A stretch of DNA of 64,000 nt from Hyphomicrobiales bacterium. GTDB lineage: Bacteria > Pseudomonadota > Alphaproteobacteria > Rhizobiales > Xanthobacteraceae. Each line of letters starts with the position of its first letter. The first letter of the stretch is position 1. A program made the position numbers and the translations under genes. The stretch lies in the NCBI GenBank assembly GCA_016713235.1, contig JADJPN010000002.1, positions 1-64,000 of the forward strand. Direction: 5' to 3'. The notes under the pieces were generated by a model that worked only from the letters and a program-made list of their open reading frames with translations, had not been told where the DNA came from and did not search any database. Below are positions 1 to 9,851 of the stretch, one piece after another.

Positions 1-45
1 AGGGCTGGCAGACCTTCGAAATGGATGCGAGTCATTCGCCGCACG

Positions 46-1063
46 TCACCGCTCCCGAGGAGCTTGCGGATATTCTGGATAGGATCGCACGAAGCTATGC
101 TTCGGTGCCTTTGCGAGCGACGGCTTTTTGTTGTCTGTGCTTGCCCGGACGTTGCTGAGGCTCTTCCGGAGGATGTTTGCGCTGGTCTGTGCCAGCCATT
201 TGATGCCCGTATCGTTCGCAAATCGCGCGTGGCTATGCACCTTGATTTCCATCTGCGGCAGTTCGAACGGAAGATCGAGCAATCGGAACTCATTCGTGCG
301 GGTTTAGCTGCAAGGCCAGATGTCTGGGGAAAGCGCGACCAGATCCGAGTGACGCACGATATCAGGCGCCGCGGTGAAGTGCCCACGGACCGCGATGTTG
401 CAGGTTCCCGGTTTCCTCCGCAAGTGCCTGCTCTACAAGCTGGTGAACAGACGACGTAGTTCGCGCAAAGAAAAAACGAAGTTGAGAAATATGAGCTCTC
501 GTCAGTTTTGATTTTGCGACGGCGTGGCTGGCGCGCGTAAGGCAGACATATCGATCCTTCATGATGTCGATACTCGTCAAATCCTTGTCGGAAATGCTGA
601 TCGCGCCGATTGCAAGATCGTCTCTCCCGATCGCATGGAGCTCGCCAGGCTCTGGGGGATAAGAGGAGCGATATGGACGCGGACAAAGGGCGAAATTCTC
701 GATAGCTCGCTGACCAATTGTGGGAAGATGAAACTCCGCGATGTCCGACATGGCGATTCTGAAAGTTCGCTCGGTAGCGCTCGCATCGAATGCCACGCCA
801 CTCTGCAGTGTGCGGTTCAGGAGTTCGAAGGCGAGATCGAGCGGCTCGTGCAAACGAACCGCTGCATCCGTTGGCAGCATCCTGTTTGCGACACGAACGA
901 AAAGCGGGTCGCCGAAACGTTCGCGCAGCCGCCGCAGGGCATGGCTGATTGCAGGTTGCGTCAGGCCCAAGCGGTCGCCGGCGGCCGTCAGACTGCGCAG
1001 GTCCCATATCGCGAAGAAGACGCGCAGCAGGTTGAGATCGAGCTCGTCATTATTACGTTTCAT
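46..1063 (-). pseudogene. LysR-family transcriptional regulator, frameshifted
   Basis: Remnant of a LysR-type activator, read right to left from an ATG at 1061-1063. The N-terminal winged helix-turn-helix is intact (about residues 8-67, with the typical LTQPAISHALRRLRERFGDP stretch), and the effector-binding domain follows. The frame breaks near position 390, just after the EETGNL segment. The expected continuation (NIAVRGHFTAAPDIVRHSDL) is in a second frame, and the C-terminal strand (LPFELPQMEIKVHSHARF, then GIKWLAQTSANILRKSL) is in a third, so at least two indels separate the pieces. The gene is divergent from the flavin monooxygenase gene at 1353 and probably once controlled it. The DNA-binding domain could still be made, but the effector domain could not. 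The exact 3' end is uncertain because the last frame runs past the usual family length of about 300 residues. Confidence 0.8.
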
Positions 1064-1352
1064 GCAACAAATTATAACTATGAATTTGACTTAGTGCAAT
1101 CAGACTTACATCGTGTTGCCAAGGCTGAGCACTTGCTGCGGTCGTTGTCGCTGCGCGATGCGTTCGGGAGCGATCCGTTGCCAAGTGTCGTTGTGGACGA
1201 GCAGCACTTTTGAAAAATTTCGACGCTACGAATTCTCTGTCTCTCTTGCGAGGCCATAGCGACCGGCACTCGCAGCGCATGATTGCGCAAGTTTTGAGAC
1301 AGCGTGGTGGATACCTCAACAAGAACTGGCATATAGTTCAAGGAGACGTGGA

Positions 1353-2603
1353 ATGAACAAGCCCGCAGTAGTAGCAAAAGCAGGATCACAAAGCGCATCT
1401 GCTTCCGAATTCGATTACAAGAGCGCGGTCCGTTCCATCCTTCCTCGTCTTGCTGCGTCGACAAATGAGAGCGACAAGATGCGGCGTCTGGCTGATGACG
1501 CGGCCAACGCCCTCCGCGAGTCCGGACTTACGCGCACTATCACACCGAAACAGTTCGGCGGATACGAGCTTTCGCCAAGTGTGCATATTCGAGCCTGCGC
1601 CGAAATCGGCAACGTATGCTCAGCGGCAAGCTGGGTGCTGATGGTCTGCGTCGCGCACGATTACATCATCGGCCGGTTTCCGGAGGAATGTCAGCGCGAG
1701 GTCTATGAAGGAGACGCAGATAATCTCGTTGCAGGCTCGTTGGCGCCCGCAGGCGTGCTCGAAGCTGTCGAAGGCGGTTGGCGTCTTACCGGACGGTGGA
1801 TGTTTGGAAGCGGATGCGACCATTCCCCGTGGTTCATCGTTGGCGCGCGGCTCACAAATCCCAAGCCGGATGAGTACATGAATTATCATGTCATGGTTCC
1901 GCTCAAGGATCTCGTGATCGAAGACACGTGGTTCACGCTTGGTATGCGCGGCTCGGGATCGAAGGATCTCGTGGTCACGAATGCCTTTATTCCGAGTCAT
2001 CGTGCGATGCCGACGTATCCAACCTTCCTTGGCATAAGCCCCCATGCCAAAGCGCCGACTTATCGACTGTCAGTCTACTCGGGTCTGCCTGCAATGCTGT
2101 CGGGATCCGTTCTCGGCATGGCCGAAGCGGGTTTGAAGGCTTTCATAGAGGCCACTGCGGTGCGCTCCACGCCGCACGGCGTCGCCAAGGCGAAGAATCT
2201 GATCATGCAGAAGCGCGTCGCAGAGTCCGCGGCCGAAATCGCGCAGGCACGACGACTGCTGGAAGACATGTGCGATCGCTTCGACAAGCTGATCGAGGCC
2301 GATCAGGCTCCCATGTCGGCGGAGGACCGAATCCAGATGCGTTGGGATTCCGCCTATGTCGTCGAGCTTTGCCGTCGTGCGATTGACCGCCTCTACGTGG
2401 TGTCCGGCGCGCACGGTCTTTACGAAGGCAATCCGGTCTATCGCGCTTACCGCGACATCATGACGGCCTGCCATCACGCCGTGATCGACTTCGACACGGT
2501 CTCGGGTTTGATGGGTCAGTTCACGCTGACTGGCGATCTTGGAGAAAACCCGCGCGAGCGCCACCGCCTGACCCCAGCGGACTACCCGTTGAATGCAGGT
2601 TAA
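1353..2603 (+). CDS. Group D flavin-dependent monooxygenase, oxygenase component (acyl-CoA dehydrogenase fold)
   Basis: A 416-residue intact protein with the acyl-CoA dehydrogenase fold used by two-component flavin hydroxylases (HpaB/C2, HsaA and DszC relatives). The helical N-terminal domain (about 25-130) carries a GNVCSAASWVLMV segment. The central beta domain (about 135-240) includes GGWRLTGRWMFGSGCDHSPWF and FTLGMRGSGSKDLVV. The C-terminal helical bundle has a RAYRDIMTACHHAVIDFD stretch near 350-375, where this family keeps its conserved His. Such enzymes use reduced flavin supplied by a separate reductase to hydroxylate aromatic or sterol-like substrates; the neighbouring reductase gene supports this. 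The start has a good ribosome-binding site (AAGGAGA ending 7 bases before ATG). The substrate is not determinable. The gene is one of the few undamaged enzymes in the left region, although its reductase is destroyed. Confidence 0.85.
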   Translation: MNKPAVVAKAGSQSASASEFDYKSAVRSILPRLAASTNESDKMRRLADDAANALRESGLTRTITPKQFGGYELSPSVHIRACAEIGNVCSAASWVLMVCVAHDYIIGRFPEECQREVYEGDADNLVAGSLAPAGVLEAVEGGWRLTGRWMFGSGCDHSPWFIVGARLTNPKPDEYMNYHVMVPLKDLVIEDTWFTLGMRGSGSKDLVVTNAFIPSHRAMPTYPTFLGISPHAKAPTYRLSVYSGLPAMLSGSVLGMAEAGLKAFIEATAVRSTPHGVAKAKNLIMQKRVAESAAEIAQARRLLEDMCDRFDKLIEADQAPMSAEDRIQMRWDSAYVVELCRRAIDRLYVVSGAHGLYEGNPVYRAYRDIMTACHHAVIDFDTVSGLMGQFTLTGDLGENPRERHRLTPADYPLNAG

Positions 2604-2637
2604 GCGCATGAAGCCAAACGCAAAGGAGTATCCGGAC

Positions 2638-3139
2638 ATGACTGCTGACCAGTCAATTTCGTCCGACGTATTTAAGCAGAGCATGCGTTTGCTGGCCGGC
2701 GGCGTGTGCATCCTGGCGACAAACAGCGAGGGTGAGTGGTGCGGGATGACGATAACGGCCGTGTGTTCGTTAACGGTAGATCCGCCATCACTCGTTGCAT
2801 GCGTGAATCGCAATACCGGAACCCATCAAATCATGAGCCGAACCAAGCGCATGAGCATCAATGTCTTGTCGAATGATCAGACAGATATGGCCGAGTTGTT
2901 TGCCTCCAGCACTGTAAGAGGAGGCAGAGGTTCGAGAGCGATAAGTGGATCGAGATGGCGATGGGGTTCCGCTCTTGTCGATGCGCTCGCCGTGCTCGAC
3001 TGCGAGGTCTTACAACAAACGTCCCCTAGGAGAGCATTCGGTGTTCTTCTGTGGCGAAGAATGTCGCGCTCCAGCCCGGAGCGGGGGGGCGCCCGGGCAT
3101 TTCAACCGCAAGTTCTTCGCGGTTCATCCGGCACACTAG
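2638..3139 (+). pseudogene. Flavin reductase of the HpaC type, multiply frameshifted
   Basis: Broken partner of the upstream oxygenase. The first 95 or so residues are a clear FMN-binding flavin reductase domain (FKQSMRLLAGGVCILAT, GMTITAVCSLTVDPPSLVAC, NRNTGTHQI, INVLSNDQTDMAELFASS). After about 2915 the family sequence continues only by hopping frames: RFESDKWIEMAMG, then LVDALAVLDCEVLQQT, then LGEHSVFFCG, then KNVALQPGAG, then FNRKFFAVHPAH and a stop at 3137-3139. This implies at least four indels in 220 bases. The ATG at 2638 is preferred because an AAAGGAG motif lies about 10 bases upstream; two in-frame ATGs (2593, 2608) overlap the end of the oxygenase gene. In life it would reduce FMN or FAD with NAD(P)H for the monooxygenase. 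It is non-functional as read. Confidence 0.8.
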
Positions 3140-3170
3140 GCGCGCGCCGAGGCGTAGCGTTGGTCGATTG

Positions 3171-4395
3171 ATGACGAATCCAAGCAACCGCGCCGGGCCA
3201 CTTGCAGGCATGAAAGTGGTCGACCTGACGTCCGTCGTCATGGGGCCTGTCACGACGAAAATACTCGCCGACTATGGTGCTGACGTTGTGAAGGTCGAGC
3301 CGCTTGAAGGCGATGTGATGCGTCTTGCGGCGCCGATGCGCAGTCCGGCAATGGGCGCAATGTTCCTGCACGCCAATAGAAACAAGCGTAGTCTGGCTCT
3401 CGACGTCAAAAAACCAAAAGGACGTCAGGCGCTTCTCAAGCTTTGCGCCGATGCTGATGTCTTCATTAGTAACATCAGAGGCGCGGCGATGCAGCGCCTT
3501 GGTATCGGCTTCGACGACATTCGTGCGGTGAAGCAAGACATAGTTTATGTAAGTCTGATCGGATACGCTGAATCTGGTCCTTACGGCAGCCGGCCCGCGT
3601 ACGACGATATTATTCAGGGTGCAGCGGCAATCCCTTCGGTTTGCGCGACTGTAACGGGATCGGAGCCTTCCTACGTACCGCTGACTATGGTGGATAGAAT
3701 TTGCGGCATCAGTGCTGCGCATGCCGTGCTTGCCGCGATTATCCATCGGGATCGAACGGGGGAAGGGCAGTCTATCGAAGTACCTATGTTCGAAACCATG
3801 GCGGATTTTGTGCTGGGGGATCACATGGGCGGCAGGACTTTCGAGCCGCCTCTTGGTCCCACGGGGTATTCACGCCTGCTCGCACGCGATCGACGGCCTT
3901 ATCTTACCAAAGACGGTTACATTTGCGTCATGATATATTCGGATAAGCAGTGGAAGTCGTTCTTCTCGTCAATCGGAAACGGACCATGGCAAGAACGCGC
4001 GGATCGCTTTTCGGCGCACGCGGTCAGGGCGAAGAACTACGAAGAAGTGTATCAGCTATTTGGCGAAATTTTTCCGCTACGTACGACGGCGGAATGGATG
4101 AAGGTCCTGGCTACCTCTGATATTCCGCACGCCCGCTGCACAGCATTGACAGCTTGATCGACGATGAGCACTCGCCGCAGTCGGGTTCTTTCGCGATGTG
4201 GAGCATCCCAGCGAAGGCTCGATACGCTTGTCCGAGGTGCCGACGCGCTGGAGCGCATCCCAACCGGAATTTCGACTGCATCCGCCACGGATCGGCGAAC
4301 ACAGTGTTGAGCTGCTTGCGGAGCTTGGCTTTCGCGAAGACGAGATTGCTGAGCTGTGCACAGAGCAAGTCACCTTTGACGGCAAGAGCGGGTAG
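3171..4395 (+). pseudogene. CaiB/BaiF-family (class III) CoA-transferase, frameshifted near the C-terminus
   Basis: Class III CoA-transferases move CoA between carboxylic acids. The first 320 or so residues are an uninterrupted match to the family: the opening GMKVVDLTSVVMGPVTTKIL, then LADYGADVVKVEP, FLHANRNKRSLALDVKKP and the SGPYGSRPAYDDIIQ region. The aspartate normally used as nucleophile falls near GRPAYDDIIQG. At about 4135 the frame ends (HARCTALTA, stop), and the last 85 or so residues are in other frames: SLIDDEH, then VEHPSEGSIRLSEVPTRWSA and IGEHSVELLAELGFREDEIA, with a stop at 4393-4395. At least two indels are needed. It follows the reductase by about 30 bases on the same strand, so the monooxygenase, reductase and CoA-transferase probably formed one catabolic operon. 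The truncated product may fold but lacks the closing segment. Confidence 0.8.
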
Positions 4396-4536
4396 ATCCG
4401 GCAGAAGCCGGATGCGCAGTGATATCAAAATCTGCGTTTGAAAGAGCGCGGCGGCGCTTGTTATAGACCGCAGCACGCAAGGCTTAGCACGCGTAAGCGT
4501 CGGACTTGTCTTTCCACAGAACACGTCGTGATTTTT

Positions 4537-4571
4537 GCGCGATGCGCGATGCGCGATGCGCGATGCGGGAT
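4537..4571. repeat. Heptanucleotide tandem repeat (GCGCGAT, about 5 units)
   Basis: Four perfect units of GCGCGAT followed by a GCGGGAT variant, in non-coding DNA upstream of the first tRNA-Met-type repeat. It is a simple slippage-prone repeat. No gene crosses it, so phase variation of a protein is not supported. Confidence 0.85.
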
Positions 4572-4695
4572 GGTAGATGCTTCGCACTTGCGTCGAACAT
4601 TTACGTCACCGCAGCGAAACAACCGGTCGAAACTGCTGTGCCAGCTTCGGCTTTGCTGGCCGCGGAAGAACAGATCGATAAAAACTCTCACGCTA

Positions 4696-4838
4696 ATGTT
4701 CGGCTATCGATACTCGCGTAAGAACGTTGTTAATCGCGATCGAACGCACCGAATCCGTCTGCATTCTCAACGTTGCTCGGGCGATCGCCTGCACTCGTAG
4801 CGGCCTGGCTGCATGTCTAAGTCCAGCCGAGCCCGCCA
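4696..4838 (+). repeat. Copy 1 of tRNA-Met-associated repeat (att-like scar, diverged)
   Basis: This is the most diverged of three related ~140-bp sequences. Shared landmarks in order are CGCGTAAGAACG (4716), AATCGCGATC, AATCCGTCTG, TCAACGTTGCTCG, a CACTCGTAGCGGCCTGG block and a 3' tail GAGCCCGCCA at 4829-4838. The tail aligns with the T-arm and acceptor end of tRNA-Met that is well preserved in copy 2 (17263-17406). The anticodon position is degenerate here (CTCGTAG for CTCATAA). Duplicated tRNA 3' ends are typical products of integrase-mediated insertion, but no integrase gene is visible nearby. Confidence 0.55.
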
Positions 4839-5359
4839 ATTTTCTCCGCGGTGCCTGCTACTTTTTTGAAGAGCGGCGTCGTTCGCGGCGTGTTCCGCCA
4901 ATGATATCGCCAATAATTTGCTGCGCTGGCAGCCAATCGTGCTCGCGGCCTCGCGCGAGCGATCGACTCTCATAAAACGAGATGTATATTCTGCTGCCTG
5001 TCGGAGCGTTCGCGTGTCACCGCATCTTCCGAATGCAGAAACGATTTTCGAATAAGACGGGACAATGAATTCAGATAGTAAAGCGTGATTGTTATGTGCG
5101 CTTGTCGCTGCGGTGGTCATCGTTCTCTTCCTGGCCACATTGAAGAGTCCGACCAGTACTTCTCCCAAGGCCGATAAGTCGTCGAGAACCTTTCAGGTAC
5201 GCCAGAATGTTGCTGGACGGAGTTGCAAAGACGGGGTGATTACTGATCCTGTTGGCCTTTCGTGGAATCCATATTCTATAGTAATTTCAATAGCTTAGAA
5301 AAGGTTATTCGTTTTTCCGAAAAACGTTTATGGTCGCGGCCAGTGCTAGGGTCTTTTTG

Positions 5360-6175
5360 ATGTCGTCCGCTGTGCGCATTGCCTATGGTGATTTTGGCCG
5401 TGTCGCCTTGCTCGACATGGACCGGAGTCTGGTCCGCCATGCTCACCCGCACTGCCACGTCCTGCTCAAGGTCGATGGTGCCGATACTCAATTCTCTGTC
5501 GGTGACGAGCACATTCAGCTTACTGACAGCCAGGCTGTCCTTGTAAACGCTTGGGTTCCTCATGCTTATGTGCATGACAGATCTCGCCCCAGAACGACAA
5601 TTCTCGCGCTCTATATTGAGCCGAAATGGCTGACGATGTTCCGCCATAACTGGAGTGCCGCAACCGCTCCCTCGCTTTTTGAGCAGCCAGGTGGACAAAT
5701 CAGTCCGGAAATTCGCGAGTTGGCGATGAATTTGGCAACGGTAATGGTTGCCGAGCCGACAGCGACTGCGACGCACGAGGAACTGCTTGCAAAATTGATG
5801 ATCGCTGTGATCGAACGTTTCACTCGATGGCAGACAGCTTCGCATTCACTTTCGGCACTAGCCGTCGAGCGTGGAAGAATGGATTGGCGTATACGGCGCG
5901 CGCTCGACTTAATGCGCGAGGTTCCGTCTGCTCCTATTGATCTTGGTTTAATCGCGAAAGAGTGCGGCCTTTCGCGCGCGCATTTCTATCGGCTTTTTCA
6001 AGCGTCCACGAACCTAACACCAAACTGGTTCGCGCTAGTCCATTTCGTAATCGTTCCCCGTGATCTGCCGAAAGAGCAGGCGCGCTTAGGGAACGCCTCG
6101 TGTCAACAGTTGCATCAAAGCCTGGTCTTTGGATTGGCCGCTCAATCGAGCGCGTCGAGGACGCGTCGCTTTTGA
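5360..6175 (+). pseudogene. AraC-family transcriptional regulator, C-terminally truncated
   Basis: AraC-type regulator with an N-terminal cupin-like sensor domain (HAHPHCHVLLKVDGADTQFSVG; AVLVNAWVPHAYVHD) and the start of the C-terminal DNA-binding domain (residues about 170-225: RRALDLMREVPSAPIDLGLIAKECGLSRAHFYRLFQASTNLTPN, quoted in part). After LTPN the second helix-turn-helix is absent. The remaining residues read through unrelated sequence into the start of the molybdenum hydroxylase gene at 6100, with a stop at 6173-6175. A deletion or frameshift near 6030 is likely. The ATG at 5360 is preferred over one at 5330 because an AGGG motif sits 8 bases upstream. By position it would have controlled the long catabolic operon that follows. 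With only one of two DNA-binding helix pairs it is probably inactive. Confidence 0.7.
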
Positions 6176-9030
6176 CTGGGCGAGGGCGCTTTATTGACGA
6201 TCTTGGCGAGCGCCCTGGGACCTTGCACGCTGCAATTCTGCGTTCGCCTCATGCGCACGCAAAGATTTTAAAGATTGACGTCAGCGCAGCGCGTGCGCAC
6301 CCAGGTGTGGCCGCTGTCATAACTGCCGACGAGGTAACGCAACTCGGAAATAGTCTGGTTGTCGGCGTTCAAGCGCCGATTGCCTGCTGGCCAATTGCGG
6401 TAGAGAAAGTTCGATACGTTGGTGAGCCAGTCGCCGTTGTCGTCGCCAAAAATCGATACATTGCAGAAGATGGTCTCGATCTAATTGACGTCGACTACGA
6501 AGTTCTTCCAGCAAATGTCGATCCTGCCGCCGCAGTCACACCGCAGTCACCTGTGCTGCACGAAGGCCTCAAGGGTAACGTCGCCAGCGAACGTTCTTTT
6601 CGGTACGGCGATCCCGAAGAAGCATTCAGGAATGCTGAGAACAAGATCAGCGTTTCGATCAAGTATCCGCGTAATTTCTTGTACGCCGATGGAAACCTTC
6701 GGCCTCGTCGTCGAGTACGACCCTAACGAAGATGCCTTTGATGTACTCTCAAACTTTCAGGGGCCATTCAGTATTCTCGCGGTTATTGCGCGGTCGCTCC
6801 GCGTGCCGGGAAACCGCGTTCGTCTGCGCACCCCGCCAGACTCCGGCGGAAGCTTTGGCACCAAGCAAGCAGTCTTCCCTTACATCATTCTAATGGGCAT
6901 TGCCGCACGGGTAGCAGGCAAACCGGTTAAATGGATTGAAGATCGCCTGGAGCATTTAACGGCCTCTGTATCGGCGACAAACCGGAACACGGTGCTTTCG
7001 GCAGCTTATGACTCAGATGGCCGCATCCACGCTCTCGATTGGGATCAAATCGAAGATGTAGGCGCACATATTCGTGCTCCAGAGCCGGCCCTTTATCGGA
7101 TGCACTCCTAACTTGTGCGGCGCCTACGATATCCGGCATCTCTCCGTACGAAATCGCGTCGTTCTTACGAACAAGACCCCGACTGGGCTTAATCCGGCTT
7201 CGGCGGGCCACAAGTTACTACGCTCTTGAGAGATTGATGCACTCTACGCGGTCGAGCTGAAGCTTGATCCAGTTCTCGTAATTCGTCGTAATTTAATTCC
7301 CGCAAGCTTTTTTCCTTATCGCACAGCGAGCGGTGGGCTTCTGGATTCCGGCGACTATGCCAAAGCCGTTGATATTGCAGTCGAGCAGGGCGGCCTTTCA
7401 GCTCTCAGAGATAAGCAGCGAGAAGCTCGAGCTGCCGGCAAGATATACGGGATCGGGTTTGCTTCAGTTGTAGAGCCCAGTGTTTCAAACATGGGCTACA
7501 TCACAACCGCACTTTCGCCGGAAGAACGGCGAAAGGCGGGGCCTAAGAATGGCGCGCAAGCGACGGCGACCGTCGCCTTAAACCCGGTCGGCGGAATCAC
7601 GGTTCATGTAGGGTCTGTACCGCAAGGGCAAGGTCACAGAACCGTATTGACTCAGATCGTCGCTGACGCACTTTGCGTTGACATCGCCGATGTGCGCGTC
7701 GCCGCAGATTTGGACACGGGCAAAGATGCCTGGTCGATTGCGTCTGGAAACTATGCAAGCCGTTTCGCGGCGGCAGTTGGCGGCGCGGCTCACCTGGCTG
7801 CATTAAAGTTAAAGAGCAGGCTGGCGAGAAGTGCGGCCGCACAATTAAACGCAGTTCCCGATGATATCGAGTTCTCGTCTGGAAAAGTGTACTCCAGGCG
7901 CAATCCTGATAACGCTCTATCGTTTCTCTCGCTTGGCTTCAACCAGCCATTGGTCGCCTGGCGTAGTGCCTGATGATGCTCAGGCAATTCGAGAAACTGT
8001 TTTTTGGACTCCCCCGCAGCTTACACCGCCGACAGATAGTGATGAGATCAACTCATCTCTTTGCTACGGCTATATATTCGATTTCTGCGGTGTTGAGGTC
8101 GATCGTGAAACCGGCTCCGTTCGGATCGATAAATACGTCACGATGCATGATTGTGGGAAGATTATTCACCCCGCAATGGTGAACGGCCAAATCACCGGGG
8201 GCTTTGCACAAGCACTCGGTGCTGCGCTTCTGGAGGAGTTCTCCTACGCACCCGATGGAGCTTTCTAACGGGCACATTCGCCGACTACCTGGTTCCTGCA
8301 AGCATGGAAGTGCCGGAGCCGGTGATCCTTCATATGGAAACTCCGTCGCCATTTACTCCTTTAGGAGCCAAGGGGAGTGGGCGAGGGAATTGCATGAGCA
8401 CCCCGGTTTGCATTGCCAATGCAGTAGCAGACGCACTCGGCATTTCTTCAATTGATCTGCCTTTGACGCCGGCAAAGATCGCCCTTACATTCACGCAGAA
8501 GAGCCTGCTGCGCGAAACGTTCAAGCTGCGCAAAGACGAAAAGCGGCAAGTCACTTCACGGCGAAGGGAGCGCCGAGATTGCTCTGCCGCCACAGGAAGT
8601 ATGGAATTCGCTTCTTGATGTGGACGTGCTTGCGTCACTGATCCCAGGTGCGCACTCCGTCCAAAAAGTCGGAGTGCACGGGTTCGTCGCTGACGTGAGT
8701 TTGGGAGTGGGGCCAGTAAAAGGTCGCTACAAAGCCAGCGTAGATCTGTTTGATCTGAACCCTCCCCATGCCGTTAAGTTGAAAGGTAGCGCGCGAGGGG
8801 CGCTTGGTTCAGCGAATGGCGAAGGAATCATTGAGCTTGTTTCGACGCAAACGGGGACAAGGCTTAACGCTACGAAGCCGAGATAGGCGGCAAGGTAGCG
8901 GCTGTTGGTGGCCGCTTGCTCGATGCGGCAGCGAGTTGTTATCCGCCAATTTTTCGAAGCATTAGCGCGTCGCACCCAGGAGAGTCATCTCCCAGTTGGT
9001 TCAAACGTCTATTTCGGGAGACGTTCATGA
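6100..9030 (+). pseudogene. Molybdopterin-binding subunit of a CoxL/xanthine dehydrogenase-family hydroxylase fused to a CoxG/SRPBCC domain, multiply frameshifted
   Basis: Large catalytic subunit of a molybdenum hydroxylase. It starts at GTG 6100 with IGRSIERVEDASLLTGRGRF, then RSPHAHAKI and VRYVGEPVAVVVA, all typical of the family. Family sequence continues through at least seven frame changes (about 6690, 7090, 7210, 7960, 8262, 8560, 8870 and 8935). The active-site loop reconstructs as GFGGPQ followed by YYALERLM across a break near 7210, as in form II CoxL-like enzymes, not the AYxCSFR loop of true CO dehydrogenase. Later pieces are SVPQGQGHRTVLTQIVADAL and FTPLGAKGSGRGNCMSTPV. After about 8560 comes a CoxG/SRPBCC domain (GEGSAEIALPPQEVW, DVDVLASLIPGAHSVQKVG). 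The last frame ends in a stop at 9028-9030 that overlaps the coxM ATG at 9027. As read, no active subunit can be made, so the whole hydroxylase is dead. Confidence 0.85.
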
Positions 9031-9851
9031 AACCCGCTCGCTTTGATTACTACAACGTCGAAACGATTGATCAAGTTCACAAGTTGATCGCGGATAATCC
9101 CGATGTGCGCGTAATCGCGGGCGGTCAAACGCTCGTTCCAATGCTCTCCATGCGTCTCGCGCGTCCATCCGCGGTTGTCGATATAATGCGTATCGATCAA
9201 CTTTCGAAGATCGATGAAAAAGCTGGTTCCATTCGTGTAGGGGCTGCCGTTCGCCAAGCAGCGCTCTTGGCTTGGCCGCGCCTGGCTGAGAAGCAACCCC
9301 TGTTGGCTGCTGCTTTGCCTTGGGTAGGGCACGCCCAGACCAGAAATCGCGGGACAATCTGCGGGTCGATCGCGCACGCCGATCCGAGTGCGGAGCTTCC
9401 ATTGGTGCTAGTTGCGCTGAATGGAGTTGTCAGAGCTTTCAAGCAGACGGGGAAAACGTCGAGTGCCCGCGGCAGACTTTTTGTGGGGCCAATGACGACG
9501 GCGCGAAGCGATGATGAAATAATTGAGGCCGTGCTCTTTCCTCTTCGAGAAAATGGAAAGGGCTACGCGTTCAACGAGTTCGGACGGCGGCATGGAGATT
9601 TCGCAATTGTTTCATGCGCTGCTGTTGCAGATGCGAAAGAGGTCAGATTGACGGTAGGTGGAGTCGCGGACCGGCCAGCTTCAATTCAAATCCAGGCTGC
9701 GAGTGATGCTGAAGCCGCACTGATTCTGAATGACTTTGCCTGGTCGCTGCAAGCTCGGGACGATTTACACGCAAGTGCTGAATACCGTCGCCAGTTGGTC
9801 CGCCAGATGGGCCTACGAACAATTTGCGAGGCGCGCCAATGCATCGCGTGA
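9027..9851 (+). CDS. FAD-binding subunit of CoxLMS-type molybdenum hydroxylase
   Basis: Intact 274-residue medium subunit that carries FAD and passes electrons from the 2Fe-2S subunit to the acceptor. The N-terminal FAD-binding PCMH-type domain shows RVIAGGQTLVPMLSMRLA (about residues 32-49) and GHAQTRNRGTICGSIAHADPSAELP (about 101-125, quoted in part), which matches the family's TIGG and AHADPS flavin loops. A CoxM C-terminal domain begins near FNEFGRRHGDFAIVS. Its ATG overlaps the stop of the large-subunit gene (ATGA), and its end overlaps the small-subunit start by 13 bases, so translation is coupled. Subunit order L-M-S is the usual alternative to M-S-L. It is probably orphaned by the broken large subunit. 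Confidence 0.9.
   Translation: MKPARFDYYNVETIDQVHKLIADNPDVRVIAGGQTLVPMLSMRLARPSAVVDIMRIDQLSKIDEKAGSIRVGAAVRQAALLAWPRLAEKQPLLAAALPWVGHAQTRNRGTICGSIAHADPSAELPLVLVALNGVVRAFKQTGKTSSARGRLFVGPMTTARSDDEIIEAVLFPLRENGKGYAFNEFGRRHGDFAIVSCAAVADAKEVRLTVGGVADRPASIQIQAASDAEAALILNDFAWSLQARDDLHASAEYRRQLVRQMGLRTICEARQCIA

Larger units (their letters stand above)
4396..5359. other. 964-base intergenic region with repeats, no convincing gene
   Basis: No open frame here shows family similarity. The stretch holds a heptanucleotide tandem repeat (4537-4571) and the first copy of the tRNA-Met-associated repeat (4696-4838). A 70-codon frame starting with TTG at 5089 contains a hydrophobic stretch (ALVAAVVIVLFLATL) but has no ribosome-binding site and no recognisable partner. 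The region separates the monooxygenase/CoA-transferase cluster from the AraC-controlled cluster. Confidence 0.6.

Noticed and set aside
1069..1087. AAATT-N9-AATTT as LysR binding site
   Set aside because: Short and AT-rich, six bases from the lysR start; too weak to list as a feature.
2900..3140. Programmed ribosomal frameshifting in the flavin reductase gene
   Set aside because: Several shifts in both directions occur within 220 bases without slippery sites or a downstream structure; decay or sequence error is the simpler explanation.
4537..4571. CRISPR-like array
   Set aside because: Units of 7 bases are head to tail without spacers; a simple tandem repeat. No CRISPR array or cas gene was seen anywhere in the window.
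5089..5298. Possible 69-residue membrane protein from TTG 5089
   Set aside because: One hydrophobic stretch only, no ribosome-binding site, no known family, and located in repeat-rich intergenic DNA.
6100..9030. Carbon monoxide dehydrogenase large chain
   Set aside because: The reconstructed active-site loop reads GFGGPQ and not AYxCSFR, so CO oxidation is not supported, although the subunit layout is Cox-like.
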